A stretch of 64,000 nucleotides of DNA from JAOUJD01 sp963841815 (GTDB taxonomy: Bacteria > Pseudomonadota > Gammaproteobacteria > Burkholderiales > Burkholderiaceae_F), in NCBI GenBank assembly GCA_963841815.1, contig CAWJEE010000015.1:131969-195968 (forward strand), written 5' to 3'. Every line of letters starts with the position of its first letter. Positions within the stretch are counted from its first letter, which is position 1. Below are positions 1-8,800 of this stretch, piece after piece. The notes beneath the pieces were generated by a model. That model saw only the letters and a program-made list of their open reading frames with translations, searched no databases and was not told the origin of the DNA. A program made the translations under genes and the position numbers.

Positions 1-1
1 C

Positions 2-847
2 GTCAGCCACACGCACATGGACCACTTCGCCGGGTTCGACCAGTGGCTGCGCGTGGTGCTCGGGCGCAAGGAGCGCATCGTGCTGACCGGCGGCCCCGGC
101 TTCATCGACCGCGTCGGGCACAAGCTCGCGGCCTACACGTGGAACGTCGTGCACCGCTACGACGTGCCGCTGGTGATCGAGGCGCGCGAAGCGCTGCCGG
201 GCGGCGGCGGGCGGCGCGCCGAGTTCAGCAGCCTCGCGCGCTTCGAGCGCGCGCACGACGCGCCGTGGCCGCGGCAAGGCGACGTGCTGCTCGCCGAGGA
301 GAATTTCCGCGTCCGCGCGCGCTTCCTCGACCACGACATCGTCGTGCTCGCGTTCGCGCTCGAGGAGGCGATGCACGTCAACGTCTGGAAGAACCGCCTG
401 GCCGAGATGAACCTGCCGACGGGCCCGTGGCTGCGCGAGGCGCGTCGCGCGATCCTCGCTGGCGCGCCCGACGGCACGCCGATCGACATCCGCTGGAACG
501 ACCACCGCGGCAAGCACGGCGAAGTGCGCCCGCTCGGCGAACTGCGCGCCGCCTTCGAGTGCGTGCCCGGCACGCGCATCGGCTACGTCACCGACACGCG
601 CTGCACCGACGCCAACCTCGCCGCGCTCGACGGCCTGCTGGCCGATGTCGACCTGCTCTTCATCGAGAGCGTGTTCCTGCACGCCGACGTCGCGCACGCC
701 GAACGCAAGAACCACCTCACCGCGCGCCAGGCCGGCGAGATCGCGCGCCGCGTGCGCGCGAAGGCGGTGGTGCCCTTCCACTTCTCGCCGCGCTACGAAG
801 GCCGCAGCGCGGAAGTGATCGCCGAGGTGCAGGCCGCGTGGAAGTGA
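2..847 (+). CDS. MBL-fold metallo-hydrolase, RNase Z/ElaC-like (5' end cut off)
   Basis: The frame is open from the first bases of the window, so the N-terminus lies outside it. The visible part begins with the metal-binding motif HTHMDH, the signature of metallo-beta-lactamase-fold hydrolases. Further plausible metal ligands are the Asp in YVTDTRC and the His in PFHFSPRY near the C-terminus; the FHFSPRY stretch is typical of RNase Z-like proteins. About 280 residues are present, so only the first beta strands should be missing. A phosphodiesterase acting on tRNA 3' ends or another small nucleic-acid or ester substrate is possible, and the sequence does not settle which. The gene converges on the cytochrome c gene across a palindrome-rich spacer. 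Confidence 0.8.
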   Translation, partial: VSHTHMDHFAGFDQWLRVVLGRKERIVLTGGPGFIDRVGHKLAAYTWNVVHRYDVPLVIEAREALPGGGGRRAEFSSLARFERAHDAPWPRQGDVLLAEENFRVRARFLDHDIVVLAFALEEAMHVNVWKNRLAEMNLPTGPWLREARRAILAGAPDGTPIDIRWNDHRGKHGEVRPLGELRAAFECVPGTRIGYVTDTRCTDANLAALDGLLADVDLLFIESVFLHADVAHAERKNHLTARQAGEIARRVRAKAVVPFHFSPRYEGRSAEVIAEVQAAWK

Positions 848-848
848 A

Positions 849-920
849 AATCGGGGTCAGACCCCGATTTCTCCCCGACACGTGTCGGGGGTGCGCGAAA
901 AACGGGGTCAGACCCCGATT
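849..920. repeat. REP-like palindrome cluster between convergent genes
   Basis: Two near-identical imperfect palindromes, AATCGGGGTCAGACCCCGATT (849-869) and AACGGGGTCAGACCCCGATT (901-920), flank a perfect 18-bp palindrome, CCCCGACACGTGTCGGGG (873-890). They fill the space between the stop codons of two convergent genes and could act as a bidirectional transcription terminator. GGGGTCAGACCCC-type palindromes are common extragenic repeats in Proteobacteria, and I infer a REP-like element. No REP-associated transposase gene is present in the window. Confidence 0.7.
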
Positions 921-922
921 CC

Positions 923-1348
923 TTACTTCACTTGCAGCGTCTTCAGGTACTCGAGCACGGCGGCGATGCGCGCCCGCACGTACGGCTCGACGTCCTTGCG
1001 CTCGTCGGCGCGCGCCTGGGTCTTGTACATGTGGCCCCACACCGGCATCGCGCGGTCCTGCTGGACGCGGTCGTCGAGCTGGCGGGCGTCGATGGTCGCC
1101 CACGCCTGCTTCTCGGGTAGCTTGCCGCCGTTGCGCTTGGCGTAGGTGGTGAGGTCGGACGGCTTTTCCTTGAGCCCCGCCGCCTGCGGCCCATCGCCCT
1201 TGCCGGACGGGCCGTGGCACGGGGCGCACTTGGCCAGGTACTCCTGCTTGCCGGTTTCCTGCTGGGCCTTCGTGGTCTGCGCGCCCGCGGCTCCGACCGA
1301 CAGGCCGAACGCAGCGGCGATCAGGAAGGTCAACGGTGCTGCGGACAT
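923..1348 (-). CDS. periplasmic c-type cytochrome, single haem
   Basis: A small secreted cytochrome c. I chose the ATG at 1348 because it gives a clean signal peptide (MSAAPLTFLIAAAFGLSVG...AQT); an upstream in-frame ATG at 1396 would put a charged leader before it. The mature part carries one haem-attachment site, CAPCH, followed by a class I cytochrome c pattern (GPSGKGDGPQA). Candidate axial Met residues lie in the second half (AMPVWGHMY). Length is about 141 residues. It probably shuttles electrons in the periplasm; its redox partner cannot be told from the neighbours. It is transcribed towards the MBL-fold gene and ends in the palindrome cluster. Confidence 0.85.
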   Translation of the reverse strand: MSAAPLTFLIAAAFGLSVGAAGAQTTKAQQETGKQEYLAKCAPCHGPSGKGDGPQAAGLKEKPSDLTTYAKRNGGKLPEKQAWATIDARQLDDRVQQDRAMPVWGHMYKTQARADERKDVEPYVRARIAAVLEYLKTLQVK

Positions 1349-1525
1349 GGCATCCCCCAGGTGAGTGGACAGGCCCCGGGCACGACACGAGGCCACACCG
1401 GGTCACTCTGCCACGCGCGGCCCCGGCGGTGTTGATCAAAGGTAAGCGCGCGCAGGCGCGTGTGACGCTTGGCGCACACCGCGCCGCCCCTCGGCGCGCA
1501 AACGAGCACCGGCGCGGCCGCGGGG

Positions 1526-2521
1526 TCACTGCCCGAGCCGATCCGTCCGATCCGTCGCCAGCGCCGACGCCAGCAGCACCCCGTGCGACGGAAACCAGAT
1601 CGAGTCGTGGCCGGTCGCGGCGCCCATCGCCAGCACCCGCGCGTCGACCCCGCGCGTGGCCATGAACTCGTCGCTGCGCCGGTTGGCCTCGTCGACGTGT
1701 TCGGCGCTGACCCCCGAGCCGCCGGCGCTGTGCAGCCCGATGTGCGCGGCCGGCCCGATCAGCCGCCGGTTGCCGCCCGCGAACGCCGTCGCGCAGGCGC
1801 TGCTGCACTCGCCGGTGACCAGCGTGTCGAGGTTGCGGTCGGCGATCAGCTGCCCGAGCGCGAGGCCCTCGGCGACGCGGCCGCCGCGGCTCTCGAGCCG
1901 CACCGTGCGCACCGCCGGGTTGGCCGCGAGCGCTTCGCGCACCGCGCGCATCGACCCGAACTCGAGGTCGCCCTGCACCGCGAGCAGGTCGGGCGCTTCG
2001 AGCGCGACCGCGGCCGGCCGCAGGTCGCCGGCGAGCGTCGCCTTCACGTCGGGCCATACGTGGCGTGCCGAGTTGAGCCAGAAGAGCCCGACCCAGATGA
2101 ACGCGCCGAACCCCACCACGCCGGTCAGCAGCGCGACGAACGTCGAGCCGCCGTCGTCCACGCTGCGAATGGCCGAGCGCTGCACGCCCATGCCCCACCA
2201 GCTGACGCCGACCACCAGCACGACGACCTCCACCAGCCACAGCAGCGCGGCCGTCCACGGCGCCTCGGTGTTGGGGAAGAAGTGGCCCGCGAACCGCACC
2301 GCCTGCACCAGCCCCCACACGAGCGCCGTGCTGACGGTGACGGCGACCGCCAGCGGCAGCCGGCCATGCCAGTGCAGCCGCAGGTAACCGACGCGCGGCG
2401 CGCCCGGGGCCGGGCCCGGCGCAGGGGCCGACACCGATGGCGCGCGCGCCACGGCGGCCGCCCGCTGCGCGCGCGGCGATGGCGGATGCGGAGGATGCGG
2501 GGGCGGGACGGGAGAATTCAC
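1526..2521 (-). CDS. membrane protein with ClpP/SppA-like serine protease domain
   Basis: A 331-residue protein if started at the GTG at 2521 (VNSPVPPPHPP...); the open frame runs further upstream without homology-like sequence. A proline-rich N-terminus is followed by three hydrophobic segments (near LPLAVAVTVSTALVWGLV, ALLWLVEVVVLVVGVSWW and FVALLTGVVGFGAFIWVGLF). A soluble domain follows, with a ClpP-crotonase look: VRLESRGGRVAEGLALG, then the probable nucleophile in GECSSACATAF, then AHIGLHSAGG with a candidate catalytic His. This resembles the COG3904-type predicted periplasmic proteins. It would be a membrane-anchored serine protease, but its substrate is unknown. The start codon is a judgement call. 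Confidence 0.7.
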   Translation of the reverse strand: MNSPVPPPHPPHPPSPRAQRAAAVARAPSVSAPAPGPAPGAPRVGYLRLHWHGRLPLAVAVTVSTALVWGLVQAVRFAGHFFPNTEAPWTAALLWLVEVVVLVVGVSWWGMGVQRSAIRSVDDGGSTFVALLTGVVGFGAFIWVGLFWLNSARHVWPDVKATLAGDLRPAAVALEAPDLLAVQGDLEFGSMRAVREALAANPAVRTVRLESRGGRVAEGLALGQLIADRNLDTLVTGECSSACATAFAGGNRRLIGPAAHIGLHSAGGSGVSAEHVDEANRRSDEFMATRGVDARVLAMGAATGHDSIWFPSHGVLLASALATDRTDRLGQ

Positions 2522-2599
2522 GGCCCGGCAAGAATCCCACGAGACGCGGGCCCGCACGGCGCGGAAAAGACCGGGGATGCGCCCCCGGCTCTTGCTGCG

Positions 2600-2630
2600 G
2601 AAAAGGGAACCCGCGGCGTCCGGCCGCGGG
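2600..2630 (-). terminator. probable rho-independent terminator
   Basis: A 7-bp stem CCCGCGG / CCGCGGG (2610-2616 and 2624-2630) is followed, on the minus strand, by the T-rich stretch TTCCCTTTTC. It lies just after the likely end of the gene at 2676-3228 and before the start of the ClpP-like gene. Confidence 0.5.
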
Positions 2631-2675
2631 TCTGAAGGGGCGAGGCGGTTTCCGCCCCGCTCCCCAAGGAGAGGA

Positions 2676-3228
2676 TCAGGCGGCTTCTTCGATCTCGCGC
2701 GCGCGGTCCGCATCGCGCGTGCGGCGCGCCGCGCAATTGCGCCACCGTGTGTTCGGCGCGGAAGAGTTCGTACTTGATGCTCGCCACGCCGACCGGCATG
2801 TGCTTGCGCGCCAGCGCCAGCGCGCCGGACAGCCGCGTGGCGGCCTCGGAGGCAAGGTTCATGTCGTGCCCGGCGGCCAGCTCCAGCAGCGCGCAGCCAT
2901 AGCCGTGCTTCAGGTTCATCAGCTCGTGCGCCTGCGCCTCGACCAGCGACGACAGCGCCTCGGCATTGCGGAACGCCTCCGACGCGGCCTGCAGCGAGTG
3001 CTTCTGTCCCAGCAGCAGGTAGGCCTCGCCCAGCGCGCACCAGGTGCGCAGCCGGTCGAGCCCGTCGGCCTGCGCTTCGTCGAGCGCGCGGGCCAGCTGG
3101 TCGAGCTCGTGGGCCACTTCGTTCAGTTCCGCCTTGAACTCCTCGTCCGCCCGGTTGGGCCAGCGCCGGAGTGCGGCGTCCTTGCGCGCGACGAGTGCGG
3201 CGCGCCTGTCTCTCTCTTCGGCCCTCAT
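2676..3228 (-). CDS. hypothetical helical (TPR-like) protein, probable 3' frameshift
   Basis: The N-terminal 165 or so residues are a coherent, helix-rich, Ala/Glu/Leu-rich protein with TPR-like spacing (LDRLRTWCALGEAYLLLGQK, LMNLKHGYGCALLELAAG). The same frame stays open to 2518, but its last 70 residues are Arg/Pro-rich and look like out-of-frame translation. A one-base shift between about 2701 and 2735 would end the protein naturally as DADRAREIEEAA-stop at 2676, just before a terminator-like hairpin. I therefore give 2676 as the end. The function is not recognised. The start ATG at 3228 is preceded by GGGAGGAG, a strong ribosome-binding site. Confidence 0.6.
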
Positions 3229-3569
3229 GGGCTCTCCTCCCGCCTGGCAGCTATTGATGCTCGTGCAGCGCAGGCTGCACGCCTCCCGCTACGGTGGTGT
3301 GACACTAAGCACCACACACGGATCGCGCGATCCCGCGTGAGTGGTTCGCAGGACTGCGGATCGCGCGATGAGAGTAGTCCGCACGGAAGCGCACCGGAGC
3401 GACGCGAAGTTATTTTTTTATGCTGCGCAGCGATTAGCACGGAGATTGCATGGGGGCGCTGTGTGAGGTTGCGCACGGCCGCGTCCGTCGCCGGGATTGC
3501 AGGGTATTGAGCCGAAGCGACCTTGAAATTCCCGCACAGAAAGCGGGAATTTCAAGGTAGCATCCGGTC
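3229..3569. other. intergenic region between divergent genes
   Basis: This spacer separates the minus-strand helical protein and the plus-strand DUF4143 ATPase. Its right end holds the perfect inverted repeat described separately. The rest has slightly lower GC than its surroundings, and I see no gene or RNA in it. Confidence 0.6.
3521..3557. promoter_or_regulatory. perfect 15-bp inverted repeat upstream of the DUF4143 ATPase
   Basis: CCTTGAAATTCCCGC (3521-3535) and its exact complement GCGGGAATTTCAAGG (3543-3557) are separated by seven bases and end 12 bp before the ATG at 3570. The arms are AT-rich relative to this genome. It may be a protein-binding operator covering the ribosome-binding region, or a stem-loop in the mRNA leader that masks it. 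No T-run follows, so a terminator is unlikely. Confidence 0.65.
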
Positions 3570-4715
3570 ATGCCTCAGGTCATCCAGCGAAGCCGGCTCC
3601 GCGCCCAGGTCGCGCGGCTGCTCGAGCAGTTTCGCGGCGTGCTGCTGGTGGGTCCGCGCCAGGTCGGCAAGACGACGCTTGCCCGCTCCTTCGTCGCCGC
3701 GGATTCCCCGAACTACTTCGACCTCGAGGATGCCGTGGTCGCGGCACAGTTCCGCGCACCCAAGGAACTCCTTTCGGCGCTGACGGGGCTGGTCGTCATC
3801 GACGAGGTACAGCACGCACCGGGGCTCTTTCCACAACTGCGCGTCCTGATGGACCGCGAGGCGAAACCAGCAAAGTTCCTTTTGCTGGGAAGCGCGTCGA
3901 TGGCCTTGCTGCGGCAAGCCGGGGAGTCGCTGGCGGGCCGGGTGGCCGTCGTCGAAGTCGGCGGGTTCGACCTGGAAGAAGTGGGCGTCGAACGGACACG
4001 GGCCCTGTGGTTCAGGGGTGGCGCGCCGCTCTCTTTCCTTGCGAGCGACGACGAGCAGAGCCTCGAGTGGCGGACACGATTTATCGAAGTCTTCCTCGCG
4101 AGGGACCTGCCCGCGCTCGGGGTCAATGTGCCGGCGCCCGCGATGCAGCGATTCTGGATGATGCTGACGCACTATCACGGCCAGACCTGGAATGCGGCGG
4201 ATCCGGCGCGGTCGCTGGGAGTCAACGAGAGCACCGTGCGCCGTTATCTCGATTGGCTGACGCAGACATACATGGTTCGCCAGCTGCAGCCGTGGCACGA
4301 GAACCTCGGGAAGCGGCAGGTGAAGTCGCCAAAAATCTACTTTCGCGATACCGGCCTTCTCCATGCCCTGGCGGGGATACGCAACGAGGCCGAACTGGTC
4401 CGGAGCCCGCGACTCGGCGCCTCCTGGGAGGGTTTCGCGCTCGAGCAGGTCCTGAGGCTGTCGCAGCCGGACCAGGCTTACTTCTGGGCGACCCACGCCG
4501 GCGCCGAGCTGGATCTCCTGATGTTCAAGTACGGCAAGCGCATCGGTGTCGAGTTCAAGTACATGGACGCTCCATCGCTGACGCCTTCCATGCGAATTGC
4601 CATGGGCGACCTCAGGCTGGACGCGCTCTATGTCGTCTATCCGGGCAACCGCCGCTATCGCCTTGCGGACCGCATCGAGGCCGTCCCCCTGGCCGAGTTC
4701 GTGGCCCCGCGATGA
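3570..4715 (+). CDS. AAA-type ATPase with DUF4143 domain
   Basis: A 381-residue protein of the COG1373 type. The N-terminal ATPase has Walker A GPRQVGKT (residues 28-35) and Walker B LVVIDEV (74-80), followed by a sensor-like LLLGSAS. The C-terminal half holds a winged-helix-like segment (NESTVRRYLDWLTQTYMV) and the DUF4143 nuclease-like core (KIYFRDTGLLHALAGI, then ELDLLMFKYGKRIGVEFKY, with E/D...E.K spacing like a PD-(D/E)XK fold). Such proteins are widespread, often horizontally moved, and of unsettled function. Length is normal for the family. The start is fixed by the close upstream inverted repeat, although no canonical Shine-Dalgarno is visible. Confidence 0.85.
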   Translation: MPQVIQRSRLRAQVARLLEQFRGVLLVGPRQVGKTTLARSFVAADSPNYFDLEDAVVAAQFRAPKELLSALTGLVVIDEVQHAPGLFPQLRVLMDREAKPAKFLLLGSASMALLRQAGESLAGRVAVVEVGGFDLEEVGVERTRALWFRGGAPLSFLASDDEQSLEWRTRFIEVFLARDLPALGVNVPAPAMQRFWMMLTHYHGQTWNAADPARSLGVNESTVRRYLDWLTQTYMVRQLQPWHENLGKRQVKSPKIYFRDTGLLHALAGIRNEAELVRSPRLGASWEGFALEQVLRLSQPDQAYFWATHAGAELDLLMFKYGKRIGVEFKYMDAPSLTPSMRIAMGDLRLDALYVVYPGNRRYRLADRIEAVPLAEFVAPR

Positions 4716-4868
4716 CCGCACGGCGGCCAACGCCTGCCGCGTCTTCCCGCCACGCGCTAAAAGCCGCACACCCAGCGGCGTGACGCCGCTCAACAGTCCC
4801 ACTCCTCCACGCGCTGCCGCACCCCACGGCAGCTAGGATGCGGCCACGCCAACGAAGAAAGGACCGCG

Positions 4869-5819
4869 ATGGCCCTGCCGCCATTGCTGCGCGACAGCCT
4901 GCGCCTGCCGGTGATCGGCGCGCCGATGTTCATCGTGAGCGGGCCGGAGCTGGTGCTGGCGCAGTGCAAGGCCGGCATCGTCGGGAGCTTTCCCGCGCTC
5001 AATGCCCGCCCGCAGGAAGTGCTCGACGAATGGCTCACGCGCATCGAGCGCGAGCTGGCCGAGTACAAGGCGGCGCACCCGGACGCGAAGGTCGCGCCCT
5101 TCGCCGTCAACCAGATCGTCCACACCAGCAACACCCGGCTGCAGCAGGACCTGGACGTGTGCGTGAAGCACCGCGTGCCGATCATGATCACCAGCCTGCG
5201 CGCGCCGGACGCGGTGGTCGAGGCCGCGCACAGCTACGGCGGCCTGGTGTTCCACGACGTGACGACCATCAAGCACGCCAAGCGCGCGCTGGAAGCCGGC
5301 GTCGACGGCCTGATCCTCGTTTGCACCGGCGCCGGCGGCCACGCGGGCCGGCTGTCGCCGTTCGCGTTCGTGCCCGAGGTGCGCCAGTTCTACGACGGCT
5401 GCGTGATCCTCTCCGGCGCCATCGCCAGCGGCGGCGCGATCCTCGCCGCGCAGGCGCTCGGCGCCGACCTCGCGTACATCGGCACGCGCTTCATCGCGAG
5501 CGAGGAAGCCAATGCGCCGGCCGAATACAAGCAGATGATCATCGACAGCCGCGCGGAGGACATCGTGTACACGAACCTCTTCACGGGCGTGCACGGCAAT
5601 TACTTGAAGGGCAGCATCGTCAACGCGGGGCTGGATCCGGAGAACCTGCCGGAGAGCGACAAATCGAAGATGGATTTCGGGACGGGCTCAGCGAAGGCGA
5701 AGGCCTGGAGGGATATCTGGGGGGCGGGGCAGGGGGTGGGGCAGGTGGAGGCGGTGGTGTCGGTACATGGGATCGTTGATCGGTTGGCGAACGAGTATCT
5801 GGCGGCTCGGGGTACCTGA
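4869..5819 (+). CDS. nitronate monooxygenase (2-nitropropane dioxygenase family)
   Basis: A 316-residue FMN-dependent TIM-barrel oxidase that would oxidise alkyl nitronates such as propionate-3-nitronate. Visible family features are the N-terminal GAPMFIVSGPEL and GIVGSFPALNARP, the central VDGLILVCTGAGGHAG phosphate/FMN-binding loop, and GADLAYIGTRFIAS towards the end. The ATG at 4869 follows AAAGGA at a good distance. It stands alone on the plus strand, with no clear operon partner. Its 3' end is the last ordinary high-GC coding sequence before the lower-GC accessory island begins. Confidence 0.9.
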   Translation: MALPPLLRDSLRLPVIGAPMFIVSGPELVLAQCKAGIVGSFPALNARPQEVLDEWLTRIERELAEYKAAHPDAKVAPFAVNQIVHTSNTRLQQDLDVCVKHRVPIMITSLRAPDAVVEAAHSYGGLVFHDVTTIKHAKRALEAGVDGLILVCTGAGGHAGRLSPFAFVPEVRQFYDGCVILSGAIASGGAILAAQALGADLAYIGTRFIASEEANAPAEYKQMIIDSRAEDIVYTNLFTGVHGNYLKGSIVNAGLDPENLPESDKSKMDFGTGSAKAKAWRDIWGAGQGVGQVEAVVSVHGIVDRLANEYLAARGT

Positions 5820-5834
5820 GCAATCGCATCAAAA

Positions 5835-8800
5835 ATGGACGACAACGCGGCCTTTTACGATCGGAACGCGAAGGCCTTCTTCGATGGCACTGCGGGCGTC
5901 GATATGTCGTCGCTCCATGAGAAGTTTCTGTCACAACTGCCCGTAGGTTCGTGTTTGCTAGACGCAGGCTGTGGCTCTGGTCGGGATACCAAGGCATTCC
6001 TAGAAAGGGGCTACAGAGTCTCAGCCTTTGATGTGTCGACTGAGCTGGCCTCTCTTGCATCTGCGCACTGCGGACAGCCGGTCCAAGTCCGGTCATTCAC
6101 CGATGTGCACGAAGTCGGGGCCTACGATGGCATTTGGTGTTGCGCAAGCCTGCTCCATGTGCCTCTCGCCGAATTGCCGCAGGTGCTCCAACGCCTTTGG
6201 CGTGCTCTCCGCGCCGGAGGTCGCATCTACGTCAGCTTCAAGCTGGGGAAGGGTGAGCGGAGTGAAGGGGGGCGGAAATTTACGGATGCGGACGAGGACG
6301 ACATTCGAGCTTGGGTAGGGCAGTTGCCAGACCTCCAAGGTATCGAAGTTTGGACTACCGATGATCAGCGTCCCGGATGCTCACAGAAGTGGATAAACGC
6401 GATCGCTAAGCGCTTTTCATCGAAGCTCATCACAGGCGGGAAGGATCACTTCTTACCGCACCTGTCGAAGGCGATTGCGCACGCCTCTGAAATCGACATT
6501 GCGGTCGCCTTCATCAAGACGACTGGCTTGAGGCTCCTTCTCCCGGATCTGCTCGAGGCAATAGAGCCAGGCGCCGAGGAAGCTAGGGGGGTACGAAGAG
6601 TCCGGGTCTTAACAAGTGACTATTTGGATGTAACGGATCCCGACGCTCTACGCCTGCTGCTTCTGCTCAAGGAGCGAGGCGCCAATGTCCGCGTCTACAC
6701 GTCATCAAGCGGGAGCTTTCATCTAAAGGCCTACATCTTTGCGACGCTGCGCGAAGCTGTCCTCATAGAGGGCACGGCGTTTATCGGATCCAGCAACATA
6801 AGCCGCCAAGCACTTCAAGACGGCCTTGAGTGGAACTACCGCGTCCTGTATCCGGAAGACAATGGGTTTCTGGAGGCACGACGCCGTTTCGACGAGTTGT
6901 TCGACGACCCAAACTCCGTGGAACTGACGAGTGTCTGGATCGAAGAGTACGAGCGCCGACGCGTGCCTGTACCCCGTGCGGTAGCACCGGGAAGCCAGGA
7001 GCAGGAACCACCCCCGGCGCCGACCTCCATTCAATGTGAAGCGCTGGCTGCGCTTCAGTCCTCTCGTGATGATGGATTTCGCCGAGGTCTCGTGGTTCTA
7101 GCCACAGGTCTGGGCAAGACTTGGCTTGCCGCGTTCGACTCGGCTGCGATGCGCGCGCGGCGGGTCCTCTTCGTCGCTCACAGGGAGGAAATACTGACGC
7201 AAGCGGCGCAAACCTTCATGCGCATACGCCCGAGAAGCAGGGTCGGCCTGTACGCGGGCCAATCGCGAGAGGGGGAGGTGGACGTCCTATGCGCTTCAGT
7301 TCAGACGCTGGCGCGCGCGCCGCACCTTGAGCGTTTTCCCCCGCAGCACTTCGATTACATCGTCATCGACGAGTTTCACCATGCCGCGGCTGCGACCTAT
7401 CGACGCTTGCTTTCCCACTTCGCACCGAACTTCCTCCTCGGCTTGACGGCGACGCCGGACCGGACTGACCAGTCGGACATCCTGACCCTTTGCGACGACA
7501 ACCTTGTCTACACATGCAATCTCTTTAGAGGGATCGAGTCTCAACTGCTTTCACCCTTCCATTACTTTGGAATCGTGGACGAGTCAGTCGACTACAAAGA
7601 GGTGCCGTGGCGTAACGGCCGGTTTGACCCCGAGGAACTCTCGAACAAGTTGGCAACACTTGCGAGGGCACGTCATTCAATTAGGGAGTGGCGACTTCGC
7701 GCGCAGAAGAAGACTCTGGCGTTTTGCGTGTCGGTAACACACGCAGATTTCATGGCAGAGCAATTCAATCGAGCCGGAATCGCAGCGGCGGCTGTTTACT
7801 CGGGATCTCGTCTTGGGCGAGCCGAAGCGCTTGAGCAGCTTCAGGGTGGGCTTCTCTCAGTGCTCTTTTCCGTCGACTTGTTCAACGAGGGTGTTGATGT
7901 GCCGAGCATCGATACAGTGATGATGCTGCGGCCGACAGAGTCAAAGATCCTCTTCCTGCAACAGCTAGGTCGAGGCCTACGTCGATCTGAGGACAAGACT
8001 CACCTGGTCGTGCTCGACTTCATAGGCAATCACCTTTCGTTTTTGCAGAAGCCGCAGGCGCTCTTCGGCGTCGGTGCGAGCTACCGAGCCCTTGCTGAAT
8101 TCGCCCGCCGTGTCGAGCAGGATCGACTTGAACTACCTGACGGCTGCTACGTCAACTACGATCTTCGAATCATCGAGTTCCTTAAGGCGCTGGATGGCAA
8201 CGGGCCTGAGAAGGAATACGAGGCGCTCAAGGCAACGCTCGGTCGGCGTCCGACCTTGGGCGAGTTCTATCGCGGAGGAGCGAGCGTCCAGTCTGTTCGC
8301 CAGCGATTCGGTGGTTGGTTCGACTTCGCAAAGGCAATGGACGACCTCGACGAGCCCGAGACTCGTGCGTTGGCTGACTATGGCCCGCTTCTCCGAGAGG
8401 TTGAAGTCACAGCAATGACCAAGAGCTTCAAGATAGTGTTGCTTGAAGCACTGCTGGAACTAGACGGGCTCCGAGCACCTCCGGCATTGAGCGTCCTATC
8501 CAGCAAGTGCTGGGACGTTCTGCGGCGCAGACAAACCTTGCTAGACGATGTGCCGCAAGACATCCTCAAACGAGACGACGGCGATTCCGAGGAGTGGCGT
8601 CGGTACTGGCGAAAGAATCCGGTCAATGCGTGGATCGGTGGGAATCGCCCTGCGGGACCAAACTTCTTTCGTCTCGATGGCGACACATTTGCCCTAGTGT
8701 CGGCGGTCAGAGGTGATGAAATCCAGCCCCTCGCTGCCATGCTTCAAGAACTCGTCGACTACAAGTTCGCAGCCTACGAAGGCCGCAGGCCCATTAGCGA

